A DNA stretch of 20,477 bases from Candidatus Abyssobacteria bacterium SURF_5 (GTDB lineage: Bacteria; Abyssobacteria; SURF-5), in assembly GCA_003598085.1 (NCBI GenBank), contig QZKU01000124.1, positions 1-20,477 on the forward strand, given 5' to 3'. Shown here in pieces: positions 1-7,685 of the stretch. The notes below the pieces were generated by a model. That model was not told where the DNA came from. It saw only the letters and a list, made by a program, of their open reading frames with translations, and did no database searches. Position numbers and translations under genes: made by a program. How positions within the stretch are numbered: position 1 is the stretch's first letter; each line of letters opens with the position of its first letter.

Positions 1-126
1 GCTTGGACTCGTGTCACTGCTGGCACAACTTCAGCAAGCTTAGGTACTTCATGAACCGCCGTGGTACGGAACCGTATGCCCGGTGGTGTGAGAGGTCGGA
101 GGGGGCGACTCCGCCTCCTACTCGAT
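1..126 (+). mobile_element. 3' end of a group II intron (domains V and VI)
   Basis: Non-coding ribozyme end, cut by the window edge. Domain V folds as a 7-bp lower stem (55-61 with 81-87, one G-U pair), an internal bulge, and an upper stem 65-68 with 73-76 capped by the tetraloop GAAC (69-72). Domain VI folds as GAGG/CCTC (92-95 with 114-117) plus CGGAG/CTCCG (97-101 with 109-113) around a 7-base loop, with T96 bulged. A120 is the likely branch-point adenosine, seven bases from a predicted 3' end at T126 (…CTCGAT). The wording GGTGGTGTGAGAGG…CCTCCTACTCGAT is typical of bacterial group II introns. The intron-encoded reverse transcriptase would lie upstream, outside the window. The in-frame codons ahead of the prepilin start belong to this RNA and are not protein. 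Confidence 0.8.
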
Positions 127-128
127 TC

Positions 129-1034
129 ATGAGGAAATTGATCTATGGGCGCAAGGGCTTTACCCTTGTGGAGCTGCTGGTGGTAATAGCTATTATCGGT
201 ATATTGGCTGCCATTCTGCTGCCGGCTCTCGCAAAAGCAAGGGAATCGGCCCGCAGGTCCGCATGCGTTAACAACCTGAAGCAGATGGGCCTCGTCTTGG
301 GAATGTACGCGTCGGAGAACCGGGACAAGTTCCCGCCGCTCGCAAACCATTCAACCCGGTTCATGTGGGACGGCAATTGCTTGTACCCCGAATATCTGAC
401 CGATGCCCAGATCTGCGCTTGCCCTTCAGGCCCTGAGTTCAACACAAAAACGAATTTCCGTTTGATTGTGGACACCACCCTTTCCGACAACTCGTTCAAT
501 GCTCCAGGCCAGGCATTCAAGGCTGGTACCGTGCACCCCGACTGCATAACCACTCTCAGTTATGTATACGTCGGCTGGATGGTCACCGGTGACAGCGAGG
601 CAATAAGCGGACTTGCCATGTACACCTGGTTGGATGCCACGATGCCCATAAGTGTGGCGTCATCAGACGGATGGCGTGATGTCAATGGAAACGTGGCCTC
701 GTTCGGCTTCAGCGGTTCCGGAAACGCCGGCGGCAGTGCGATCAACAGGCTGTCCATGGGCGTCGACCGGTTCCTCATTTCCGACATCAACCAGATCCTT
801 ACCGGTACTGAGTCCGGCGCCAGTATCGTGCCGGTGCAATGGGATCAGATTTCCACCAACATCACCGAGTTCAATCACGTTCCGGCAGGCATGAACGTCT
901 TGTTCCTTGACGGGCACGTCGAATTCAAGCGCTATGACAAAAATACAACCGATTTCCCGATGTCTCCGATCTATGCAGCCCTCAATGGCGGCATAGAAGC
1001 AAAAATGGAAAATTATTGTCCGGAAGTCGACTGA
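129..1034 (+). CDS. Type IV prepilin-like / pseudopilin protein with C-terminal H-x-DG element
   Basis: About 301 aa. The N-terminus [19 protein letters not shown] is a class III signal: a short basic leader, prepilin peptidase cleavage after Gly10, Glu15 at mature position 5, and one hydrophobic helix to about residue 34. This is followed by the conserved [17 protein letters not shown] region of the xcpT/DUF1559-type pseudopilins. Near the C-terminus, [17 protein letters not shown] is the H-x(9-10)-DG element common to these proteins in Planctomycetota, Verrucomicrobiota and Lentisphaerota. The product is probably processed and assembled at the inner membrane or periplasm as a minor pilin or secretion pseudopilin; many paralogues per genome are usual, so the specific role is unknown. 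ATG 129 is chosen because everything up to 126 is intron RNA. There is no Shine-Dalgarno in the intron end, so one would have to come from the 5' exon after splicing. Confidence 0.85.
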   Translation: MRKLIYGRKGFTLVELLVVIAIIGILAAILLPALAKARESARRSACVNNLKQMGLVLGMYASENRDKFPPLANHSTRFMWDGNCLYPEYLTDAQICACPSGPEFNTKTNFRLIVDTTLSDNSFNAPGQAFKAGTVHPDCITTLSYVYVGWMVTGDSEAISGLAMYTWLDATMPISVASSDGWRDVNGNVASFGFSGSGNAGGSAINRLSMGVDRFLISDINQILTGTESGASIVPVQWDQISTNITEFNHVPAGMNVLFLDGHVEFKRYDKNTTDFPMSPIYAALNGGIEAKMENYCPEVD

Positions 1035-1058
1035 TCTCAACTAATCCCCCCCTGCACG

Positions 1059-1129
1059 GAAGGGAAGAGAGAGGGAAGGGAAGAGAAAGTAACTCTCTCT
1101 TCCCTTCCCTCTCTCTTCCCTTCTTTTTT
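1059..1129 (+). terminator. Rho-independent terminator with a perfect 28-bp stem
   Basis: Arms 1059-1086 (all purine) and 1096-1123 (all pyrimidine) are perfectly complementary over 28 bp with a 9-base loop (AAGTAACTC), followed directly by six T at 1124-1129. It lies 25 bases after the prepilin stop and would end that transcript. The stem is far longer than the usual 6-12 bp. The rest of 1130-1290 holds no gene and no convincing promoter. Confidence 0.92.
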
Positions 1130-1290
1130 ATTGATCTTGTATTGCGGTAAACTCAGCAAAATGGCTCCTCCTCCAATGAACGCAACGAGGTTCGCAGGCG
1201 CGTGGTCAACCGGCGACATCAGATTGGAAAAGCCGAACTGCCTCCGCGAATACTTGCCTCATCCACCCCCGCAATGGTATCCTCTTTCCT

Positions 1291-2376
1291 ATGAACTCGG
1301 CCGAACGAATCGCGGCAGCCGTCGCGCTGCAAGAGACGGACAGGGTGCCCGTCTCTCCCTTTCTCATTTATCATTTCGCCGCGATCACGGGAACCCCAAT
1401 GAAAGACTTCGTCTGGGATACCGATGCCTGCCACCGATCCGCGCTGCAGGCATTTGAGTTTTATGACGGTCTTTTCGATACGATCAACCTGGCGCCAATG
1501 CGGTTCGGGTTTACGTGTACTGCTCCCATCCTCTTCAGCTCCCTCTATTACGATTGGCGTTTTCCGGAGGACGGCGCGCCTCAGATGTTCGAGTCGGTTC
1601 AAGATGGGCCTGATGTCTATGACCTCGTTTCTAACAACGGATTCTCCATTATTCGTACCTACAAACGCATTCCGCGCTGGGAAGTCATCAAAACGATGAC
1701 GATCCACCTCCATAAACACCTTCGCTGGATGAAGCGTTGGAGAAGAAAGATGGACGTGGTTCCTTGGCAGGAAGCGATATCCTACTTGCCGGCCGAGTTG
1801 CTGCTCTTTCGGCGCGGCGTCGAAGGGTTCATCGACTTGATTGACCGGCCGGAGAAAATCGCCGACATCAACGAGCGGCACAATAAGACCATTATCCGGT
1901 CGACACTGCGCCTTGCGCGGCTGCTCGATGCGAGAAACATCTGCCTGCCAAGCCTCAAATTTTCCAGCTCGATGGTCTCCCCGAAAATATTTGAAAAACT
2001 GGCCTGGCCCTGGCTGAAAGAACAAGTACTGGCTTATTCCGCGGCCGGCTATCTCGTGATCCTGCATCTTGACGGCGACTGGGGGCCGCTCCTTGAATAT
2101 TTTACTGAACTCCCAAAAGCCTCCGCCGTGGTCGAGCTCGATATAACTGATATGGCCCGCGCCAAACGAGTACTCGGCGGGAAACTGTGCATCAAAGGAA
2201 ATGTGGATCCCGCGCTCCTCGCTTTCGGTTCGCCCGGAGAAGTCGAATTCGAATGCAAGCGGCTCATCGAGACGTGCGCGCCGGGCGGCGGTTTCATTCT
2301 CAGTTCCGGCTGTGAAGCGCCCCCTAATTCGCGCCCTGAAAATATTCGGGCTATGCTGAATTCCGTCCTTGAATAG
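1291..2376 (+). CDS. Uroporphyrinogen decarboxylase (URO-D) family protein, MtaA/corrinoid-methyltransferase-like
   Basis: 361 aa, the usual length for the URO-D superfamily TIM barrel. The opening MNSAERIAAAVALQETDRVPV is the family's standard start, and the C-terminal part carries GNVDPALLAFGSPGEVE and GGGFILSSGCEAPPNSRPENI. In the methylcobamide:CoM methyltransferases of this family (MtaA, MtbA) zinc is bound by H-x-C plus a distal Cys. Here the first pair reads H259-L-D261-G, and the distal Cys is C341. The protein could still bind a metal and transfer a methyl group, or demethylate an aromatic ether or similar substrate, but HemE activity is not suggested. No clear Shine-Dalgarno precedes ATG 1291, yet it is the first start in frame and matches the family N-terminus. 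The downstream CehA-like gene begins 76 bases later. The substrate is unknown. Confidence 0.85.
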   Translation: MNSAERIAAAVALQETDRVPVSPFLIYHFAAITGTPMKDFVWDTDACHRSALQAFEFYDGLFDTINLAPMRFGFTCTAPILFSSLYYDWRFPEDGAPQMFESVQDGPDVYDLVSNNGFSIIRTYKRIPRWEVIKTMTIHLHKHLRWMKRWRRKMDVVPWQEAISYLPAELLLFRRGVEGFIDLIDRPEKIADINERHNKTIIRSTLRLARLLDARNICLPSLKFSSSMVSPKIFEKLAWPWLKEQVLAYSAAGYLVILHLDGDWGPLLEYFTELPKASAVVELDITDMARAKRVLGGKLCIKGNVDPALLAFGSPGEVEFECKRLIETCAPGGGFILSSGCEAPPNSRPENIRAMLNSVLE

Positions 2377-2452
2377 GATTTGAGGATGAACGTATTATTC
2401 GGGCACACCTACGGGCAGAAACAGTGAACTGCATCACTCCGAGGATATCCAT

Positions 2453-5023
2453 ATGAAAATGATAATCGACGGCAAAAAATCGCCGCTTTTCAAACCTGTT
2501 CCTTTTCGAGTGAAAAACGGATTGTCGCATCAGGCGCGAGCCGAGGAATCCTTCAATCTTGAGAGAATGCCGCGCGGTTCGTGCGTGTGCTGGGGCATTC
2601 CCTTTGAAGTCGGAGACCCGGTGCTGGTACAGGATGAACCCGTTGTCCTCTCGCTCGACGCATTCAGGAGTCCCTGGCTTGTCATCATGCATACGGCTGA
2701 TTTTGCTTCCATCAGCGCAAATTCAGAGGGCTTTTCCATTCCCTTCAAAGGTATCGGCAACCTGGGCTCGCATGCGGCCGACTACGTGTTCTCCTTTTCC
2801 GACGGCTCAGAGGAACGCGTCTCGATCAAGCGGCGACACCACGTCGGCGGATTCCTGAGCATCTGGGGCGAAAATTGCTTTGAGGCGGTAAGCCATCTAA
2901 AACCGAGACCGCTTCCGGGCAGAAAAATCGATCGGGTCCTGAACGAGAGGTGGGGCTGGTGCCAGACTCAGGCAACTGCGGCAGATGAGGAGCGGTTCTG
3001 GCTGAACTGGCTCTGGGCCTGGCAAAACCCGCATCCTGAAAAAGAAATCTCAGGCCTCTGTCTCGATCCGAAAAATGGGAGCATCCTGTTCATGGCCGTT
3101 TCCGCCGGAAATGTGTCCTCGCCTCCAATCCGTTGGCAAAGACGCCGGAAAACGATGGTAACCCTTCCGGAGGGAGTGGAGTTCGATCTCGCCCTGGATG
3201 AAATTGGGCTTTTTAAGCAAATCCAGTTGGATTTGGGGCAAGTCATCAGCGCCGTTCCGCGCCGGCTTTATCCAAATGAAAACTGGGAGAGGACCGCCAG
3301 CAACAGCTTGCCCGCTGTTTCTTCTCGCCAGATACTGGTTGAATACGCGGCTCATCCCGAAGCCCATTTCCATGTGCTTGACGGGAAGCCGATCAGCCTG
3401 AAAGACCTCGAGTCGAGCCATGAACGCGATTATCTGAAAGTCTTACCGCCGTCAGAACAAAAAGTCACTCTTCGGGTCATCGAAAAAGGCACCGGTAAAC
3501 CCGTCGCGGTGAAACTGCATATTCATGGTGAATCGGGCGAATATATAGCGCCGATAGACCGGCATCGGATGCCCAACGATTCCTGGTTCCAGGATTACAG
3601 TGTGGATTGGGTTCATTCGGGAACGCATTACTGCACCTATATTCCCGGCGAAACCATGCTGAAGCTGCCGCTCGGACGGATTTATCTGGAAGTATCCAAG
3701 GGATTCGAGATTCGCCCCGTCCGCAAAGTGATTGAGATTGCTCCCGCCACGGCGGACATCACGATCGAGCTCGAGCGCGTGCTCCCCTGGCATGAACGGG
3801 GTTGGGTGACTGCGGACACGCACGTTCATTTCCTCTCGCCTCCATCGGCGCTGCTGGAAGGCGCCGCCGAAGACGTCAATGTTGTCAACCTGCTCGCAAG
3901 CCAGTGGGGCGAACTCATGACCAATGTCGGCGATTTCGACGGCAAAACCACCCTCGGTTCAAAAGAGAGCGGCGGCGACGGTCGCTATCTGGTGCGAGTG
4001 GGCACCGAGAACCGCCAGCACGTCCTCGGGCATATCTCGCTACTGGGATATAGCGGCAACATCATCAGGCCGCTGTGCACCGGCGGGCCGGCCGAATCGG
4101 CCATAGGCGACCCGGTTGAAATGCTCTTGACCGAATGGGCCGCGCAATGCAAGCAGCAAGGCGGCGTGGTGGTCATCCCTCATTTCCCTTTCCCGCAATG
4201 CGAGAATGCCGCTTCCATCGTTTCCGGAAATGTCGACGCCGTCGAGGCGCTCGGTGGCGGACTCGCTCAGTGGAGGGATTTGTACAGCGGAATTAACCCA
4301 TATTCTCTTTCCGACTGGTACCGCTATCTGAACTGCGGATACGTAACCGCTATTGTCGGAGGAACCGATAAAATGGGGGCCGATTGCGCAGTCGGCACGG
4401 TTCGCACCTATGCCCGGATTACGCCCGATCGTGAATTTACATATGATGCATGGAATGAAGCGATTCGTCGGGCGGACACGTTCGTGACAACCGGACCGCT
4501 GCTGGAGTTCGCGGTCGATGGAAATCCTCCCGGCGCCCGAATTCACATGTCTCGCGCTGGCGGCCGGGTTAACGTAACCTGGAAAGCGGCCAGTGTCACG
4601 ATGCCGATGTCGCGGGTGGAACTGGTCGTCAACGGCGAGATCCGCGAAAGCGAAGCGGCGGATTCCGGGGAGGCCGAAGGAACTTGGCCGGTCGCCATCA
4701 CGAAAAGCTCATGGCTCGCTCTGCTGGTGAGAGGGCACTACCCCGGAGACCCTGAAGTTATCGTCGCCCATTCCTCGCCTGTCATGATTCAACTCGAGGG
4801 ATCGCAATTCTTGGCCGCGGCCGATGCGGTCACGATCCTCGAACAGATCGAAGGCGCATTGGCCTATATCGACACCACGGGAATCCGCGCCGGAGACGAA
4901 AGATATAAACAGATGCGCCTCGTGCTTACAAGCGCGCACCGCACGCTTCACAACCACCTGCATCAGGCGGGACATTTTCACGAACATACACCGGTCGAGG
5001 ACCATCCGGAACACAGGCGGTGA
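2453..5023 (+). CDS. CehA/McbA family metallohydrolase (PHP-like domain) with His-rich tail
   Basis: 856 aa. The first 440 residues or so look like beta-rich, non-catalytic domains that I cannot name. The catalytic part starts at WVTADTHVHFLSP, where H457 and H459 form the PHP-type metal motif. It continues with RQHVLGHISLLGY, IPHFPFP (H577) and VGGTDKMG (G636-D639), as in CehA (a carbaryl hydrolase) and McbA-like phosphoesterase or esterase relatives. A beta-sandwich-like region follows (GPLLEFAVDG…VELVVNG). The last 30 residues hold nine histidines. No signal peptide is visible, so the protein is probably cytoplasmic. GAGGA lies about 9 bases before ATG 2453. The stop overlaps or abuts the next gene. 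The family hydrolyses esters, carbamates or phosphoesters; the substrate here is not predictable. Confidence 0.82.
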   Translation: MKMIIDGKKSPLFKPVPFRVKNGLSHQARAEESFNLERMPRGSCVCWGIPFEVGDPVLVQDEPVVLSLDAFRSPWLVIMHTADFASISANSEGFSIPFKGIGNLGSHAADYVFSFSDGSEERVSIKRRHHVGGFLSIWGENCFEAVSHLKPRPLPGRKIDRVLNERWGWCQTQATAADEERFWLNWLWAWQNPHPEKEISGLCLDPKNGSILFMAVSAGNVSSPPIRWQRRRKTMVTLPEGVEFDLALDEIGLFKQIQLDLGQVISAVPRRLYPNENWERTASNSLPAVSSRQILVEYAAHPEAHFHVLDGKPISLKDLESSHERDYLKVLPPSEQKVTLRVIEKGTGKPVAVKLHIHGESGEYIAPIDRHRMPNDSWFQDYSVDWVHSGTHYCTYIPGETMLKLPLGRIYLEVSKGFEIRPVRKVIEIAPATADITIELERVLPWHERGWVTADTHVHFLSPPSALLEGAAEDVNVVNLLASQWGELMTNVGDFDGKTTLGSKESGGDGRYLVRVGTENRQHVLGHISLLGYSGNIIRPLCTGGPAESAIGDPVEMLLTEWAAQCKQQGGVVVIPHFPFPQCENAASIVSGNVDAVEALGGGLAQWRDLYSGINPYSLSDWYRYLNCGYVTAIVGGTDKMGADCAVGTVRTYARITPDREFTYDAWNEAIRRADTFVTTGPLLEFAVDGNPPGARIHMSRAGGRVNVTWKAASVTMPMSRVELVVNGEIRESEAADSGEAEGTWPVAITKSSWLALLVRGHYPGDPEVIVAHSSPVMIQLEGSQFLAAADAVTILEQIEGALAYIDTTGIRAGDERYKQMRLVLTSAHRTLHNHLHQAGHFHEHTPVEDHPEHRR

Positions 5024-5028
5024 CTGGA

Positions 5029-5325
5029 ATGAATATGGCTGCGGGAATTGCCGTGTTTGGTGCAGTTATCGTCGTTTCAGCCGTGATCTGGCATTTCCTA
5101 TGCCCACAGCTCCTTATCGCTTCGTTGGGAGCAGCCGTTACGTCGGCATTCATATTTCAAATTCTGGCTTGGGTCCATATTGGTTATCTGGACCCGTTTT
5201 TCATCATTGCTTTTGTTGTGACCGCATTCTATGCGCTTATACCCGCCCTTCTCATCGGGCTGCCGTTTCTCTGGTTGCGCGTGCGAAGAGGCCCCAGGAC
5301 GAAAAATTCGGATAGTGAAGCCTGA
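5029..5325 (+). CDS. Small integral membrane protein, unknown function
   Basis: About 98 aa, almost entirely hydrophobic. Two or three membrane helices are visible: residues about 4-22, 27-45 and 55-80. It ends in a basic cytoplasmic tail (RVRRGPRTK), which by the positive-inside rule puts the C-terminus in the cytoplasm. ATG 5029 is preferred because AGGCGG ends eight bases before it. GTG 5020 (overlapping the upstream TGA as GTGA) and ATG 5035 are alternatives in the same frame. The tight junction with the CehA-like gene suggests co-translation. I do not recognise the family. Confidence 0.65.
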   Translation: MNMAAGIAVFGAVIVVSAVIWHFLCPQLLIASLGAAVTSAFIFQILAWVHIGYLDPFFIIAFVVTAFYALIPALLIGLPFLWLRVRRGPRTKNSDSEA

Positions 5326-5384
5326 TCCGGCAATAAAGGATAAGATTTGGGTGAAAGAATTGACAACAAGGGGAGAGCACATCG

Positions 5385-5957
5385 ATGATAACAAGGATCG
5401 ACCACGTCTCACTTGCGGTCAGAGACTATGAGGCGGCCAAAACATTTTTCGAGAACGTTTTCGGGGCGGTGTCTGGCGCCGTCATGGAGGATACAAGCCT
5501 CCACTATCTGTGGCATATGTTCACCCTCGGCGACATGTCCAGGCTCGAGCTGATCACTCCCGCCGGCGAGCCGAGTTTTCTCAAGAATTTTCTCGCGGAA
5601 AAGGCCGGCGGAGTTCATCATATAACTCTTGAAACCGACGATATTCACGGTGTGATGCGGCGCCTGGAAGCCAATAACGTTCCCTATTTCGGATTCAACG
5701 AAAACGAAATCTGGTCCGAGCTCTTCATTCACCCAAAAAACGCCTTCGGCGTGCTCATCCAGATCGAGCAGCCGGGGCCGCAGTACCACGTTGTCGAGCC
5801 CGTCAAACGCCCGCAGGGAAAACGATTCAAGGTGAAGTCGACGGAAAACGGCTGCGAATTGCGGCTCCATCATCCCGGCGGCGTCGAATTGAAACTCGAC
5901 TTGACCAAGGAAGAAATTCGCGACCTGATGCAGGATCTGCAGGATGGATTGGAGTAG
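5385..5957 (+). CDS. VOC-superfamily (glyoxalase/methylmalonyl-CoA epimerase-like) protein
   Basis: 190 aa. Residues 1-130 form the two beta-alpha-beta-beta-beta modules of the vicinal oxygen chelate fold: IDHVSLAV (H7), RLELITP (E55), GGVHHITLETDD (H78 or H79) and FGVLIQIEQ (E128). These are the four positions that hold the divalent metal in glyoxalase I and methylmalonyl-CoA epimerase. GGVHHITLE is particularly epimerase-like. The final 60 residues are an extension, with a basic KRFKVK stretch and a C-terminal amphipathic helix (TKEEIRDLMQDL), that is absent from plain epimerases. The gene is preceded by GGGGAG with good spacing before ATG 5385. No mutase or carboxylase gene is nearby, so the substrate is undetermined. 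Confidence 0.82.
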   Translation: MITRIDHVSLAVRDYEAAKTFFENVFGAVSGAVMEDTSLHYLWHMFTLGDMSRLELITPAGEPSFLKNFLAEKAGGVHHITLETDDIHGVMRRLEANNVPYFGFNENEIWSELFIHPKNAFGVLIQIEQPGPQYHVVEPVKRPQGKRFKVKSTENGCELRLHHPGGVELKLDLTKEEIRDLMQDLQDGLE

Positions 5958-5975
5958 AGCCACAGGCGAAGCAAT

Positions 5976-6001
5976 GTAGGGGCGGCCCCATGTGGCCGCC
6001 C
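5976..6001 (+). repeat. REP-like palindrome, copy 1
   Basis: GTAGGGGCGG (5976-5985) begins an element whose arms GGGCGGCC (5980-5987) and GGCCGCCC (5994-6001) pair perfectly over 8 bp around a 6-base loop. It ends in CCGCCC. The same 10-base head and 6-base tail recur at 13141-13165 with a different centre. It lies between the VOC and GH13 genes. There is no T-run, so it is not a typical terminator. Confidence 0.7.
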
Positions 6002-6077
6002 AGAAGCCTGCGGGAATCCATGTTCACTGAGCGAGTGCGAATACACTGATCTCGGACCCAACGGAGAATGAAAAACC

Positions 6078-7685
6078 ATGAATGCCGATTGGTGGAAAAA
6101 AGCGGTTGTCTATCAAATTTATCCGCGCAGTTTTCTCGATACGGACGCCGATGGTATCGGAAACCTGAACGGTATCACAGAGAAGCTTGATTATCTCAAC
6201 GACGGCACGCCGAACTCGCTCGGCATCGATGCGATCTGGCTCAATCCCTTCTATCCGAGTCCGCAATGCGATTTCGGCTATGACGTGATGGACTACTATA
6301 ACGTCGATCCGCAATACGGCGCCATCGAGGACTTCGACCGGCTGCTCGCAGAGGCCCACAAGCGCAGCATCAAGATAATCATGGATGTCGTGCCCGGCCA
6401 CACCTCGCATCTGCACCCGTGGTTCATCGAGTCGCGCTCGAGCAAGCGCAGCCCTAAACGCGATTGGTACATCTGGAAGCCGCCGCGCGCATTCCGCGGG
6501 TACCCGAACAACTGGCTCGGCGTCTTCGGCGGCAGAGCCTGGGACTATGACGGCAAGACCCGGGAATACTATTACCACAATTCTCTCCCCGAGCAGCCCG
6601 ACCTGAACTGGCGCAATCCCGAAATGGCGAAGGCCTTTCTCTCCGCAATGGCATTCTGGCTCGACAAGGGCGTCGACGGCTTCCGCATCGACGTCATAAA
6701 TTACACGATGAAAGACCAACAGTTCCGCAATAACCCCCTTTGCCTCGGCCGCCGCCCGTATGACATGCAGCGCCATATCTACGACAAGGACAGGCCGGAC
6801 GCGGTCGAAGTCGCAAACAAGATGCGCGCGCTGACGGACAAGTACCCGAACAAGATGCTCGTCGGCGAAGTCTATATCGACAATCCCGATGAGGCCGCCC
6901 GCTATCTCGGCGAAAACGGAGACGGCCTGCACATGGCGTTCAATTTCTCATTCATGTTCTCCCGTTTTCGCGCCGAGATTTTTAAAAAGAAAGTCGAGAC
7001 GTGGGAGCGTGCAATCGGAGACCGCGGCTGGCCTGCCTACTTTCTCTCGAATCACGACTACGTGCGCCATATCAGCCGCTACGCAAAAGGGAAATGGACA
7101 GAAGCCCGCGCCCGTGTCGCCGCCGCGATGCTGCTTACGTTGCGGGGAACCCCATTCGTCTATCAGGGCGAAGAAATAGGCATGCGCAACCTCTGGCTCT
7201 GGAAACATGAAGTGCTCGATCCAATAGGAAGAAAATATTGGCCGGTCCATCCCGGCCGCGACGGAGAGCGAACTCCGATGCAGTGGAACAGCGAGAAATA
7301 TGCGGGATTCTCGACCGAAGACCCATGGCTGCGCGTGCACCCGAACCATAAAACCGTAAACGTTGCCCTCGAGGAAAAAGATCCGACCTCGCTCCTCAAC
7401 TTTTACAAGAAGCTCATCCGGCTAAGGAAAGAGAATCCAGCCTTGCAGATGGGAGATTACAAGTCTTTTGAAGGAGTTCCCGAAGGTATTTTCGCGTACC
7501 TGAGGGAAGGCGGCGGGCAGAAAATTCTGATTGCGCTTAACTTCACGCAGAAACCGCTGCAATTTTCGGTGGGAAAGGGCGGAATCGGAAGAGTCCTCCT
7601 CTCCCCTCTCGAAACAGTCAATGCTGATATCAAGCCAAGCCAAATCAAGTTGCCCCCCTGCGGCATCCTCATTGCGGAGCTATAG
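6078..7685 (+). CDS. GH13 alpha-glucosidase / oligo-1,6-glucosidase-like enzyme
   Basis: 535 aa, normal for GH13 alpha-glucosidases. It opens with WWKKAVVYQIYPRSFLDTDADGIGNLNGI, the (beta/alpha)8 barrel start with the Asp-rich metal loop. The four conserved regions are present: IIMDVVPGHTS (region I, Gly where Asn is usual before His), GFRIDVIN with nucleophile D205, LVGEVY with acid/base E264, and LSNHDYVR with D327. A short all-beta C-terminal domain ends the chain. There is no signal peptide, so it acts in the cytoplasm on imported alpha-glucosides such as maltose or isomalto-oligosaccharides. A trehalose or sucrose-type specificity cannot be excluded. GGAG lies about 11 bases before the ATG. 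No transporter or regulator is adjacent. Confidence 0.93.
   Translation: MNADWWKKAVVYQIYPRSFLDTDADGIGNLNGITEKLDYLNDGTPNSLGIDAIWLNPFYPSPQCDFGYDVMDYYNVDPQYGAIEDFDRLLAEAHKRSIKIIMDVVPGHTSHLHPWFIESRSSKRSPKRDWYIWKPPRAFRGYPNNWLGVFGGRAWDYDGKTREYYYHNSLPEQPDLNWRNPEMAKAFLSAMAFWLDKGVDGFRIDVINYTMKDQQFRNNPLCLGRRPYDMQRHIYDKDRPDAVEVANKMRALTDKYPNKMLVGEVYIDNPDEAARYLGENGDGLHMAFNFSFMFSRFRAEIFKKKVETWERAIGDRGWPAYFLSNHDYVRHISRYAKGKWTEARARVAAAMLLTLRGTPFVYQGEEIGMRNLWLWKHEVLDPIGRKYWPVHPGRDGERTPMQWNSEKYAGFSTEDPWLRVHPNHKTVNVALEEKDPTSLLNFYKKLIRLRKENPALQMGDYKSFEGVPEGIFAYLREGGGQKILIALNFTQKPLQFSVGKGGIGRVLLSPLETVNADIKPSQIKLPPCGILIAEL

Noticed and set aside
3-128. TTG-initiated N-terminal extension of the prepilin frame
   Set aside because: These codons lie within folded group II intron domains V and VI, and the prepilin leader fits ATG 129 exactly.
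1219-2067. 282-codon minus-strand frame
   Set aside because: Antisense shadow of the UroD-like gene; no family motifs, and the sense protein is clearly recognisable.
6024-6932. 302-codon minus-strand frame
   Set aside because: Antisense to the GH13 gene, whose catalytic motifs are intact; the minus-strand product has no recognisable domain.
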